64,000 nt of DNA, from positions 186,001 to 250,000 of the forward strand of contig JBBELK010000564.1 of assembly GCA_037783545.1 (NCBI GenBank), written 5' to 3'. Position numbers and translations under genes: made by a program. Of the stretch, positions 47,801 through 57,737 are shown piece by piece. Position 1 is the stretch's first letter, and each line of letters starts with the position of its first letter. Under the pieces are notes generated by a model. That model saw only the letters and a list, made by a program, of their open reading frames with translations. It did not search any database and had not been told where the DNA came from. Source of the DNA: Henricia sp. BOLD:AAB3569 (lineage: Eukaryota > Echinodermata > Asteroidea > Spinulosida > Echinasteridae).

Positions 47801-50800
47801 TTGGCATATGTGTAGAGGGAAATGCAGCCCTGAACTGCATTCCATTTACGAGAACATTTGCAAATGTTGGCAACGTTCGCCAATAATTTCGAGCGAAACA
47901 AGTTTTGCGCAACTAACATTGGCCAACAAACTTTTTTGGTTGTGTGATACATGTGTTCGCAAGTCACTGTTTGAAAATGGTGCACAGCTACAAGATGGAA
48001 AAAAACCTAAGCAGATGATGCTTTCCCAGTTTTGGAAACTGTTCGTTTATCATTGAGAATACGCGCTCAGTGGTAACGTCGCACATTTTCTCTAAAAATT
48101 GGCTTGCAGTGAGCAACATTTACAACTTTGCTATGCTACAGCACTTGGCGCTGCCATTTGGACATCAATTTGATTGCAACAATCCGTTCCAAATTTGGCA
48201 AAACGTTGGCGCCAATATTTGTTAACATTTGCATGCCAAGGTTGTAGTTGAGTCCATCACGTACAAGTCCTCACAAGCCTTCACAAATCCACCACAAGTC
48301 CCTGGGTCTTAATACAAGTCAAAAGCTATTCAAATGAACTCCAACAGAGACATTCTTTTGTGCGTGTTCATCCTTTGCTTCTTGTTACTGGACTTGTGAT
48401 GGACTTGTGCGGGACTTGTCACGGACTTGTGATTTTATTGGCTCTGGACTTGACTAAAACCCTATCGCATACATGTAAGTGGAATGCAGCCCTGATGAAT
48501 TAAGTGGAACGCAGCCCTGGTAAATTACAAAAAAGAAAAGAAATGAGTGTGCTGAATCACAAGAGGACCAGATATTAGCTTTCATGAGATGCACACCGCG
48601 GCCATTCCATTGAGCATCATTAATTAGGTTTCAGAATATCATTAGAATTCATGCACGATTTTGTGTTAAGTGAAAGCCAAAGAAATGAATTTCCTCTGGA
48701 AATAAAAGCAAGACCTTTTATTCCATGCTCCATACGACATAAAATTAAACATGTGACCTGCTAATAATAAACATTTAAACTAACTTCATTTGGCTGTTAA
48801 TAATAATAATAATGGTGGATACTTATATAGCGCACATGCCGCCCCGTGCGGGGGGTGCTCCTGGCGCTGTTGCCATTATTACCGCTGCCATCAGGAAATC
48901 ACCAGAACCATTTCGCTTCAACTAGGTGGCTACCTGGCTAAGGCGCACAACCCTATCAGCAGTTAGATTGTGGCATTCCCCCCTAACAGTTCCCCATATA
49001 TCGCTCGGGTTGACGAGGCAATTGAGATTAAGTGTCTTGCTCACGGACAAAAACACGTTGGCACGAGTGGGGCTCGAACCTATAACCATTTGATCACGAG
49101 CACGGCTGTATACCCACTAGACCACACGTGCTGTTCACAGTACGCATGCAGTTGTAACTTCATTTCACAAAATACTGCACAACTTATTATTACGCAAGCC
49201 GTGCAACAATCTTTCAATAATTCTACTCACGCCATGTCAATTTCAAAGTTGCGCAAGCTACGCAACTTTTCATGAAATTGGCTAATGGATGTAGTTTAAT
49301 TGTCCAGAGCGAAAATTGCGCCACGTTAGAACATTTCGTTTGATAAAATACTTTAAAATTACTGGACGAATTGTTGTGCGGGAATGGCTATAAACTGGAT
49401 CAGTCTACTGCTATTGAAATAAAAATAATGATAAAAAATTTCCAATAATCTTAAAAAGTACAATGCTCTAAAACTCAACATAATTTTAGTGGCACAAAAA
49501 ACAAATGGCTACTTACAAAACCCAATGCGAAATAACTCCAACAGTGAAGCATGCAATATATTATGAGAAAACATAGATGAAGCATGCACTAAATGAATAC
49601 TGTAATACAGGCAAGGTATAAATGCATATGCAACAGCAAAAGACAACATGCATTCATGAGCGTATGCAGTAATGTGAATAATGCTTGCTCATGTGTATGC
49701 ATGAAAAAGCACTCAAATGAACGCCTAACAACATGCAAATTGCACAGTCGAAAAGCAAAGCACATACATGTACATGTATGAATAATGCACAAGCACATAT
49801 ACAGCAGAAACATTCAAAACGGTAAATGAGTCAAATGTCACATATTTCTACAGGGAGCACCAGCATTAAACTGTCATTGCTGATGCGGTGCGCAACACCT
49901 TAACCGTTGTCTGGTGTTTCTATTGGAGACATTACCGATTACTTGATGCGCGTGCACAGAAGTTGGAACAACGCGCTCTATTAAAAAGCGTTATCAACTA
50001 TTTGTGTGACATCCGACTCAATTCACCAAAGCGGGTCACAAATAACTAACTAGTTAAGAAGAATGCAGAAATTAACAAGCCAGAAAACAGAACAATTTCA
50101 TCCTTTTAACCTCAAAGTTTCAAAGCTCTTGGTTAAAATTTGGAGAACTATGTTTCAATGTATGACAATGTTGTTACATGTAGCTTTGGCCTGTGATTTA
50201 TGAATCAATTTTCTATTCACACGCCTAGCATTATGTGTATCTAACTATATGTTATTGTTATTTTAATAATGCATTATTTATGGAGAACTGAAGTGATGCC
50301 TGCTGCCACACAGACGGTTCGAAACATTAACCAGTCAGTTAAAGCAATCACTGCAAAAACATGGCAAAAAGGTTGTCTGATTTTTTTGTTTAGAACAACC
50401 TGAAAACTGACAAAGGATGACACACGGACTTCAGTTCTCTATTTGCAGGCAAAATTTGATGATAATGTTTGTTCGGTCTTTTTTGTTTTTCAAAATCACA
50501 AGAGTCGGGAAAATTTGTATAACCCGAACTTCCAACACAAAACTTTTTTTTTCAGAACTGAAAACTGAAGAACTGTATATTTTCCTGGAGCAAGTGTACA
50601 CAAACATTTTCATCAAAAAAAATATTATTTGCAAATGAGTTGGTTAGTGGCATTGAAAATGTTTAGCTGAAAACTGTCAGCGCTGTCAGTGGATGGCGTC
50701 AGAGCTAAGCACGAGTCTGCAAGATTCTCGCAAGATGCTTGGGTGGAGAAAACAAATGAACGAACAAATCCAAGATGGAGGTTCTCCATCATTATACACA

Positions 50801-53800
50801 CACATGTAAAAAGCTGACAAGTCCAGGTGAGCAATTTTGAGTTTATCTCCGGTAACGATCCCGCCCCCTGGATCGAGAACGGCTGCGACTGTAGCTCCTA
50901 TCTCTTCTGTCGTAGTAATGGCGGTCGTCTCTGCTCCTGTCTGGAGACCTTTGTCGATACAAGATAGGGTTAGAAGAAAACAATGCAACAAAAACACTAC
51001 AGTACTAAATTTGAAATATAGAAGATTTTGTACTGGTTTGGATGGGGAGAGAGTCCGATGACTGGCTCCTTTTATTCCCCCCGCAAGACTGACATCTCAG
51101 TTAGGCCAGGGTCAGGAATTACGACCTCCCAATTTAATGTAGTATTACTATTGCATACAAATACCAGATTTTGTAATCATATTCGGTGAACAACAAGAAT
51201 TCTCATAATTGAGTCAATTATAATTGAATTATGAATGATCACAAACGTTTTGTGCATTTCAAAGCTATGGATTGAAAGAAAAATAGTATCAGAGCCATAT
51301 TGTGTTGGTTGTTTTCCCCCGCAGCGAGAAATAGACTCATTGTAGCTAACCCGCTATAGTTTTTGATTTGTGAAACCACAGTAATGCCACTAACAGTTAC
51401 GGATATAGCTCATCAACATATGCGTGCGTCGGCTTGCGGAACCTCTCTAGACGATGTGCCCTCCGACGTCACAACAAACCAAAACATGCCCGGCATTTTT
51501 GCGCACGCATCATGTTTTACATAAATTTCATCACCGTAACCGGTTTGGGTCGGTTTGGAATGCGTGCGCGTGTAATGCGTTTTGTGTGTAAACATAACAC
51601 GCGCGATCGTCACAATGCTAAGCATGATGCGTGCGCACAACGCCAGGCAAGATTTGCTTTAGATGTAAACAAAGGGCACATCGTCTCTATTGATTGCTTT
51701 CGATGACGTAGAACATCCGGGAATGTTTGGTGGTCAACAGTCACGCGCGTACACGCGCGCACCAATAGACGCACATGAACACGCGTAAAAAAATACTCAC
51801 CAGCGTTATTTTTAATTCGAAGATGCGGCACGCACGCGTTGTAATACGTTCAAATTATTGAGCATGCACTCGGCTTGTAAAAACTAAAGTGCTTTTACTT
51901 GATTGCGGCCTGAAGTAATGCGTTTTTATCTTTCTCGATACAACAGCCATGGCGCAACAACATAAAGCAAGTTCAAGCAACAGAGGTAAGTGCAACCAAT
52001 GCGCTTTTCTTGCTCTTTTTGCCGGTTATTACTTGAGCCACGTGGGTCATGAAAAATGCCCACCAAAATGGTGGATGGAAGGGGTGACGTCACCGGAAAG
52101 CAATCAATTATGGAAGGATGTTTTACATTTAATTGCGCTGGTGTCCATCTAGGATACACCAGTATAGCACACACACCGTACACAACTTGTAGTTTCACAG
52201 TTCATTACAGAAAGATCACAAATTAAAAAAATATTTCCAATGAAACTCCCCTTTACAACACACATCAGCATATCCAATTTAGATATCAAACACATAGCAA
52301 ATCACCAAATCTTTTCATTTTCATATCGCCTGATTTATCACAACAAGCCTACCTGGTTATTCTCCGGCGATCCAGAAAGCTTGGGGAATTTCGTCGTTTG
52401 CGGATCGGGGAGAAATCTTTTCTCTTCTCTGGTTCGGCCTGATTCTTGACTGCCCGATTCGGTGACTCTAGAATTCGTGGGTAGCTGGGAGAGCGAGAAC
52501 GCCTGCGCGATATGGGGGTCCGTGATCGCGTTCTGCAAAGGTTTGGAAGAATTATTTTACCTTAAAATGTAAAAATATGCATTGTTTGTAGATATCAAAA
52601 TGAAGGAATTTTTCTTTTTAAAGATAATATACATGATTGGTAAACTGTTACAAATAGTTTTATCCCCCTGTGTGATTGAAGATGTGCATGATTAAAGCCA
52701 ACCTGAGCAAAAACCAGCTCCGTACTTCGTCTAACCTTTGAGAAAACAGTCAAAAAAGGGTTTGCAGTAATTTCGCCCCAAAACCACTTCGCCCTGAAAC
52801 ATTTCGCCCTCAACCATGGCGTGTGCACGAAGTGGTTTTGGGACGAAGTAGCACTTGGGCGAAATGGTTTTGGGGCGAATTGAATTTTCGTCTCATGAGA
52901 CGAAAACTAATTGTTTTACTCATTTCTCAAAGACTATAGCACTTTAGACAAAACCATTTCAGGGGAAGTTTTCTACGGTCATCATGTTTATATTGTGTAA
53001 GTTAGGCGTAAATCTGTGAACATTTCTGATTTTCGAGATACAACCAACGCCGATGATGTGGCATATTATCGGTAATGTGCATTATAAACCATACAATTTA
53101 CAACTTCCCTAGAGAGCGCCCATATCAAGCGGTGAAAATGTGAGATGCTGCCCTGCTAAATTTTAGACTCAGTCATGGAGAACACTGTGGATCCTTTCAA
53201 ACGTTGTACGGTATGTTGTAGGATATAGTAAACTATTACTTGCTGGACTTTCACTTTACTGCTTTATTCATAAATACCTTAGACAGTTTACGCATCCCTA
53301 TTGGCTGAGACCACGTCACGTGGCCAGTCTTAAATGGACGATAAAGACCGGCCGGCCAGTTTTAAACACTTTCTTGCCTGGCTAGCGTTTGTGCCCGTGC
53401 ACTATCAGCGCATATGGAACATTTTACGCATCCCTATTGGCCGAGACCACGTCACGTGGTCAGTCTTAAATGGACGATAAAGACCGGCCGGCCAGCTTTA
53501 AACACTTTCTTGCCTGGCTAGCATTCGTGCCCGTGCCCTATCAGCGCGTATGGAACATGCACACGCACACAGAAACTGCACGTGCCCAAAGGAAACTGGG
53601 CGAAGTACCCCGTCGTGTGCGTGCGCGTACAACATGTCTGCATTACGCGTAATGCACGCGATCGAAAAAAAAAACTCGACACATAGCTAGCAGTTTGAAC
53701 GAAATACACGATGTGTACAAAAATACAATGCAAAATATGGCAAAACAGCCATATTTCGAACTGTAGCCATGTAATCCAAACATAGCCTAACACTACCAAT

Positions 53801-53894
53801 GAAAGAATGGCCCACTGACCTGCTGCGACTTCTTGTTCGTCTACGTGGGCTTGGGCTGCGAGAGCGCCCTCTTCTAGAGGGTGGGGACCTAGCA

Positions 53895-53926
<32 letters not shown>

Positions 53927-55695
53927 ACAGTGAAATATAGAAGATTTGCAATGCCAAAAATATCAACCAAACATATCGGCCATAAGCGGCCTGAAGCCTA
54001 GCGCCCATTAATGTTTCCCAATCCTAGTCCTTAAGAAATCACACAGAGGCAGCAATTTCCTTTTGCGGTCATAACGCACCTCGTGTCTCTCCTCCTCTGC
54101 GATTTATCTGACTCTCGTTCCCGCGGCGATTTGCGGTCCGATCTCGGAGTTGGCGATCGTGACTTGCGCCTGCTGCTGCCATTGCGGGCGGGGCTTACAG
54201 AGCCATGCCTACCCCTCTTGCGGGAGCTGGAGCGTGATTTCCTAGATCTTCTGGGCGAGGGGCTACGAGAGCTTGTTGAAAAATAAATAAATAAATTTGG
54301 TCAACAACAACAATTTTATTGATGTGCTAATAACAAATATTGTTAATGATTGATTCTTTTATAGCACACCAGGGTTTTTCACTAGCTGGTTTCTCTGGGC
54401 AGTGTGCCCGGACAGAATCATCAGATAGAGGTGCCATTAACGGCCAGACAAAGATTATCAGCCGGGACAAAACGCGGCCACCGGGACAAAAATAATCCAT
54501 TTTCCCCTCGAATACCACAGAGTCATTCCAAAATTAGGTGTAAAGTTGCCAAACATGATTTGCTTGCCGCTGGTGTCATCATCGTTCACTTATCACTCAT
54601 ATTTATCATGTTTGTCGCATTGCTGACCCAATCACGGCCATGACAGCTGCACACATCTGTTTTGAACAGCGCCCTCACATGGCAAACGGGGATTCATTGA
54701 GTTGGTCACCAAACCAAAAGATTCCGACTATTCTGAGATAATCTTTAGGTCCGGCAGCCGTCAGTCCATTGCACTTTCTGTAAGAATGTAAGTAAGTCAC
54801 TGTACATGTACCTCAGCTTAAACCTTGATATCTACTTGTACCCCAGATGGTGTGTCAAGCCTATTTGTGACCATTTTTAGGGTGAAAACTGTTTGTTGGG
54901 CGAGTGTGGGCCGAGTCTTAACTGAAGTGTGGTGCCTTCTTAACCGCTATTAGATCCTACATATCGCGCGTCATGTCTTCATGTTAAAAACAGCGATATT
55001 TAGGGTCCAAGTTATTCGGACTAAAAATAAGCAGCCCCCCACTAGCAGTCCGTGTTGTGACTCACCTCCTGCTGTCAGAACCCGAGTAGTCACCACTATC
55101 CGAGCTGTAGTCTGATGGTGAATCGCTGTCATGCTGGTGTCGATGGCTTTTCTTTTCCTCAGATCTGGTGATGATATTCAGAAAATAATTGGACACCAGA
55201 TCCAGAAAAATCAAACAAGTTTGATTTGCTCGGGTATATGGTACGTGTACGGTCAGACCGGCCCGAATTATTTCAGCACACTCCTTTCCGGTATCTGGTC
55301 TGATGATCCGATTATCTGGTAAATCGCAAAGGTGTGCGGCGGGCTTATAAGGGTGGATTTCCGAGATACATTATATGTATACATATATGGACAAATTCTG
55401 CCAAAATCATGTAGACATGCAAGGCAAGGTTTTCAAGAACTATCGGACGAAGTTTTGGTGAGAATTGGGCAGTAGCCATGTTTTAATGTGTGCCTGTCAA
55501 AGTTGCTGGGTAGCCATATTGGTAAATCATACTTCTGTCTATGGGGGATATCCCCATAGTTCTAAGGGTACATGTAGGGGCATTCATATTTTTGGAATGC
55601 ATAGGTTTTAAGTTAACATTCACCATGTTTACATCACATGTACTTACTTTCTGCTGTGGTGCTTCTTATGTTTGCGTTTGGATCGGCTACCAGAC
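41602..55695 (-). CDS. Srrm234: SRRM2/3/4-type splicing factor with eMIC domain (3' half)
   Basis: Minus-strand exons 55648-55695, 55066-55164, 54080-54271, 53820-53888, 52353-52532 and 41602-41800 join with GT-AG sites, all in the same phase, into 261 codons plus stop. The first four encode a KHKKHHSRK basic tract, an acidic-serine stretch and RS-rich sequence. The last two encode RKRRNSPSFLDRRRIT followed by SARKLPIPYHRSP, then Tyr/Ser-rich and RS repeats. This matches the human SRRM4 segment RKRRRDSPSHLEARRIT-SARKRPIPYYRPSP, the eMIC domain that promotes inclusion of neural microexons. In vertebrates it sits in SRRM3 and SRRM4; invertebrates studied have one SRRM2/3/4 locus. An extra in-phase last exon (50843-50948) offers an eMIC-less end. 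N-terminal exons, including the expected CWF21 region, were not found and probably lie beyond the right edge. Confidence 0.9.
42204..42383. mobile_element. Small MITE with AGTTAGGGATATTG ends
   Basis: AAGTTAGGGATATTGGTG at the left is inverted as CACAATATCCCTAACTTA at the right. Non-coding, about 180 bases, in the last intron of Srrm234. Confidence 0.75.
42781..43256 (+). mobile_element. TTAA MITE, family B, copy 2
   Basis: Same orientation as copy 1 (40899-41384). Ends TTAAAGGTAGAATACATGAT and ATGTATACTACCTTTAA, TTAA at both borders, interior with CGCCCTAAAACCACCTCG-type words. Confidence 0.82.
43257..44134. other. Intronic gene-free stretch
   Basis: Inverted words ACTGCCGAAGTGAATACG and GGCAGTCTATT around 43565-43710 hint at a small hairpin. 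Nothing else recognised. Confidence 0.4.
44135..44502. mobile_element. MITE with GTCTACACGAGCCAAC ends, copy 1
   Basis: TAAAGGCCCGTCTACACGAG and the complement of AAGGCCTGTCTACACAAACC form the ends; CCAACATTTGTTG follows on both sides. A longer copy, split by a SINE, is at 57738-58594. Confidence 0.85.
44826..44893. repeat. Short hairpin
   Basis: ATTAGTGGCCTCA and GTTCCGACC are inverted as GGTCGGAAC and TGAGGCCACTAAT around a loop of about 20 bases. Confidence 0.85.
44894..45879. other. Intronic gene-free stretch
   Basis: AT-rich; no gene or repeat family recognised. Confidence 0.4.
45888..46120. repeat. Inverted repeat around GTTAACA words
   Basis: GAGGTCACAGTTCTG at the left and CAGAATTGTGACCTC at the right pair, with repeated CGTGTTAGTGTTAG and AACAGATCTGTTAAC words between. 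Confidence 0.6.
46135..46230. repeat. Half copy of the GACGAGCCTGTGCC hairpin family
   Basis: TTTCGTGGCACAAACTTGGC and GACGAGCCTGTGCCTTTAAT match one arm of the hairpin at 55811-55951. Confidence 0.65.
46249..46483. mobile_element. MITE with GTCCAAAGTTGTCAAC ends
   Basis: GGAGCCGTCCAAAGTTGTCA and its near complement at the right end, flanked by TA on both sides (Tc1/mariner-like target). A G-rich tract (GGGGGAGGGGGAGGAGGCGG) lies inside at about 46296-46340. Confidence 0.75.
47044..47275. mobile_element. GTAGTCGAGTCC inverted-repeat element, copy 1
   Basis: GGGTTGTAGTCGAGTCCATA is inverted at the right as TGGACTCGACTACAACTC; diverged CACAAGTCC words fill one half and GGACTTGTG the other. 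Confidence 0.8.
47640..48237. repeat. Unassigned repeat with GGAATGCAGCCCTG words
   Basis: CCAGGGCTG near 47680 and AATGCAGCCCTG near 47821, 48484 and 48508 suggest members of another inverted-repeat family shared with 3062. Borders are not clear. Confidence 0.35.
48238..48472. mobile_element. GTAGTCGAGTCC inverted-repeat element, copy 2
   Basis: Same family as 47044-47275 but inverted relative to it (ends AGGTTGTAGTTGAGTCC and GGACTTGACTAAAACCCT). Partial relatives lie at 33371 and 57079. Confidence 0.8.
48795..49138 (-). mobile_element. tRNA-derived SINE, minus strand
   Basis: Read on the minus strand, the head has an A box (TGGTCTAGTGGG) and B box (GGTTCGAGCCC), then the word GTGAGCAAGACACTTAATC, and ends in GCGCTATATAAGTATCC with an ATT tail. 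It lies in the last intron of Srrm234. Confidence 0.85.
49139..50842. other. Intronic gene-free stretch
   Basis: Many ACATG and TGCAT words but no gene, element or clear tandem repeat was recognised. Confidence 0.4.
50843..50948 (-). CDS. Srrm234: Srrm234 alternative last exon without eMIC
   Basis: Acceptor GTATCGACAAAG, in the same phase as all other exons of the gene. It encodes SPDRSRDDRHYYDRRDRSYS and then RSRSRSRGRDRYRR followed by TAA. Lying between the two eMIC exons, it would give a protein with an ordinary RS-type end if used. Joined to 53820-53888 it reads smoothly (TRSRSRSPDRSRDD), which suggests that eMIC exon 1 is skipped with it. I see no AATAAA close downstream, so its 3' end is not defined. 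Confidence 0.82.
51440..51700. repeat. Imperfect hairpin in Srrm234 intron
   Basis: ACGATGTGCCCT and its complement AGGGCACATCGT bound it; inside, GCGCACGCATCATG pairs with CATGATGCGTGCGC. Confidence 0.75.
52353..52532 (-). CDS. Srrm234: Srrm234 exon, first half of eMIC domain
   Basis: 180 bases, acceptor CTTTGCAG, donor GTAGGC. Encodes TRSRTPISRRRSRSPSY, a charged linker and then KRKDFSPIRKRRNSPSFLD and RRRIT, the start of the eMIC core. The codon spanning the donor plus the next intronic triplet read AGG TAG, so intron retention would end the protein at once. Confidence 0.9.
52618..53045 (-). mobile_element. TTAA MITE, family B, copy 3 (inverted, end lost)
   Basis: Starts TTAAAGATAATATACATGAT and runs in the opposite orientation to copies 1 and 2; CGCCCCAAAACCACTTCG words are inside. 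The other end stops at TTTCGAGATAC without the terminal repeat. It begins 86 bases upstream of the eMIC exon 1 acceptor. Confidence 0.78.
53285..53545. repeat. Tandem duplication, period about 129 bp
   Basis: Two nearly identical copies with TTTACGCATCCCTATTGGC, CCACGTCACGTGG and AAAGACCGGCCGGCCAG. It lies in the intron before eMIC exon 1. Confidence 0.9.
53820..53888 (-). CDS. Srrm234: Srrm234 exon, RS domain 2
   Basis: 69 bases, acceptor TTTTTTGCTAG, donor GTCAGT. Encodes SPPSRRGRSRSPSPRRRT and RSRS. It can splice in phase either to 52353-52532 or directly to the alternative last exon. Confidence 0.88.
54080..54271 (-). CDS. Srrm234: Srrm234 exon, RS domain 1
   Basis: 192 bases, acceptor TTTTCAACAAG, donor GTGCGT. 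Encodes SRSPSPRRSRKSRSSSRKRG and then SRRKSRSPTPRSDRKSPRER. Confidence 0.88.
55066..55164 (-). CDS. Srrm234: Srrm234 exon, acidic-serine segment
   Basis: 99 bases, acceptor CATCACCAG, donor GTGAGT. Encodes SEEKKSHRHQHDSDSPSDYS and then SDSGDYSGSDSR. Confidence 0.85.
55648..55695 (-). CDS. Srrm234: Srrm234 exon, basic tract
   Basis: 48 bases, acceptor TTATCCTCAG, donor GTAAGT. Encodes SGSRSKRKHKKHHSR. This is the most 5' exon recognised in the window. Confidence 0.8.
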
Positions 55696-55810
55696 CTGAG
55701 GATAATAAACATGGAGGAAGGATTGTAAATAGAACTTACACTTTACAAGCCTGTAATGTTGCAAATATGTATCAAATTGAATACCGTATAACATGGGAAT
55801 TTAATACCGC

Positions 55811-55951
55811 TTAAAGGCACAAGCTCGTCGTTGCGCGCGTGAGGCCAAATTCGTGCCACAAATTACGCAGCTCCATGCCTTTGCTATGGAGCTGCGCATT
55901 TCGTGGCACGAATTTGGCCTCATGCGCGCAATGACGAGCCTGTGCCTTTAA
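55811..55951. mobile_element. Hairpin MITE with TTAA borders
   Basis: A 141-base almost perfect hairpin: TTAAAGGCACAAGCTCGTC and its complement at the ends, GGCCAAATTCGTGCCAC and GTGGCACGAATTTGGCC inside. It lies just upstream (5') of the first recognised Srrm234 exon. Confidence 0.88.
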
Positions 55952-56239
55952 TATGAGATTGACATGATTATGTACCATCAGCTGGACCTGTGCAATTTTA
56001 GAGAGGTTTCGCACCGTCGCGGATACCGGTACGGACACGGATACTTTATGACTTTACATGTGCTTCTCGTGACACGCAACCACTGTACACTTGTTTTCAT
56101 ACATGTTAATAACGGTTATCGGCCTCCATGTGCGTATACAAACGGATATTGTACATGTTATGCAGATTTTTTGCTTTACCTGCAATGGATTTATAAAGTG
56201 TACACATTTTGTGTCTGTTTTATGTAATCGAGCACAGAT

Positions 56240-56592
56240 CGAATTTAATGAGTCATGCACACGTGAGAGTTTAGAAAATCACCTAAAAATGAAGCCGAGC
56301 ACAGAGCCAAAAATACTATCCATGGGAAGAAAACAGGAAATTTGCAATCTCCAATTTGAATGTAGAAGCAAAACTGTTGTTGTAATAACTGCACCGCTTT
56401 ATGGAACCAGATAAATTAGTTTACAAAACATTGGTATGTTTTTTAACGATATCCTTGAAAATATACGGATTGAAAATTCAAAATTTCGGAATGGTAATGA
56501 GAAAAATATGACAAATGATATGGTATAAAAACCTCACACTCATGGGAAAAACGGAGGGTTACAAAATTTGATCTGGGCACGCTCCTTTTAAT
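56240..56592 (+). mobile_element. MITE family A, copy 2
   Basis: Shares ATACTATCCATGGGAAG-type, CCAATTTGAATGTAGAAG-type and GATCTGGGCACGCTCC words in the same order as 30588-30943. The left end is not clear. Confidence 0.65.
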
Positions 56593-56847
56593 AAAAAAAA
56601 ATTTGTAATATATGTCTACATGGTAAATGCAGCAAGACAAAGACGCAATTTGTGAAAATGTGGTATACATGTAGGTTAGAATGCAGGGGAGGTGCAAAAA
56701 TTGTTGAAGGAAGTTTTCCCACATGCGATAAATTTACATACCCAACACCAACGTTATACAGCATGTCTCACAGTGCTAAACTACTTTTGTCTTACATGAA
56801 GTAAGTTACATGTATCATTACCTGCAAGTAGTTTTAACCCATTCATG

Positions 56848-56952
56848 GCGCGGTATGCACTATATACTGAGTGCGTTTCCCGAGGTCCCTCTGAGTTTTA
56901 GCATGTCCTCGGGAAACGCACTATAGTGTATACCGCGTCGTGAATGGGCAAA
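56848..56952. repeat. Hairpin with GTGCGTTTCCCGAGG arms
   Basis: TTCATGGCGCGGTATGCACT and AGTGCGTTTCCCGAG are inverted on the right. A diverged half copy is at about 13250-13320. Confidence 0.8.
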
Positions 56953-57737
56953 AATTACTTGCATTTACTTTGGTCTTCTTGTAGAGCACAATGCAACTAA
57001 CTACACTATAAAGCACGACACCACCATACATGTATGTACAAACAAGAAATCTACAATGTATATAGGAATATGAGGGCAGTATTAGTAGTCAAGTCTATCA
57101 CAAGTACGGTGATGATAAAATCACAAAGCCCACCAAAAGTCCTTCATAACTAGCCCATGATGAGTCAAGTTTCAAGAAATGAGCAGGCACAAAATAATGT
57201 CTTTGTTGTAGTATATTTAAATAGACTGTCGTAAAAGTATTGATTACTCTTGGTACAGCCTGCAAGCGAAATGACGTAACAATACCTTTCTGCGCAAAGC
57301 ATGATGGGCTTAAATGGAGTACTCGCTGAAACAGTGCTTATTATGTTTGTGTTAAGTACGTCAAATTCACTGTAGTTTTATCGCGCTCTTTGACTGAGTG
57401 GGATGCAGTTAGCCACCAGCACTAAAGTCACCTCTGAATTTGTCTCTCAAGTATTTTTGGTAACAAAAAATTACTTTAGCGAAGCGTCTGCGACAATGAA
57501 TTCACAGACTAACGCTATACCCCATAGGCCATTTCATTGTACTCCAAACAATTTGATCAAACCCGTGCGCATCGTGGTTTTGTTTACATTGTGGACGTCA
57601 TCTCTCATTCGATCTATTGTGATTTTATACTCTAACCGGTAATCAGTAAACACTAGCAAGCAGTGAAGTGATATACCAAACTAGCCATGACTTGATAAGA
57701 TTTTCGTTGCAGAGAAATCAGGCAGCTATGTACTACA

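Noticed and set aside
47607-48056. 149-residue plus-strand open frame.
   Set aside because: It overlaps repeat words shared with other inverted-repeat elements and shows no recognised domain.
54083-54286. Leu/Arg-rich plus-strand open frame (LLLCDLSDSRSRGDLRSDLG).
   Set aside because: It is the antisense shadow of the RS-rich Srrm234 exon at 54080-54271.
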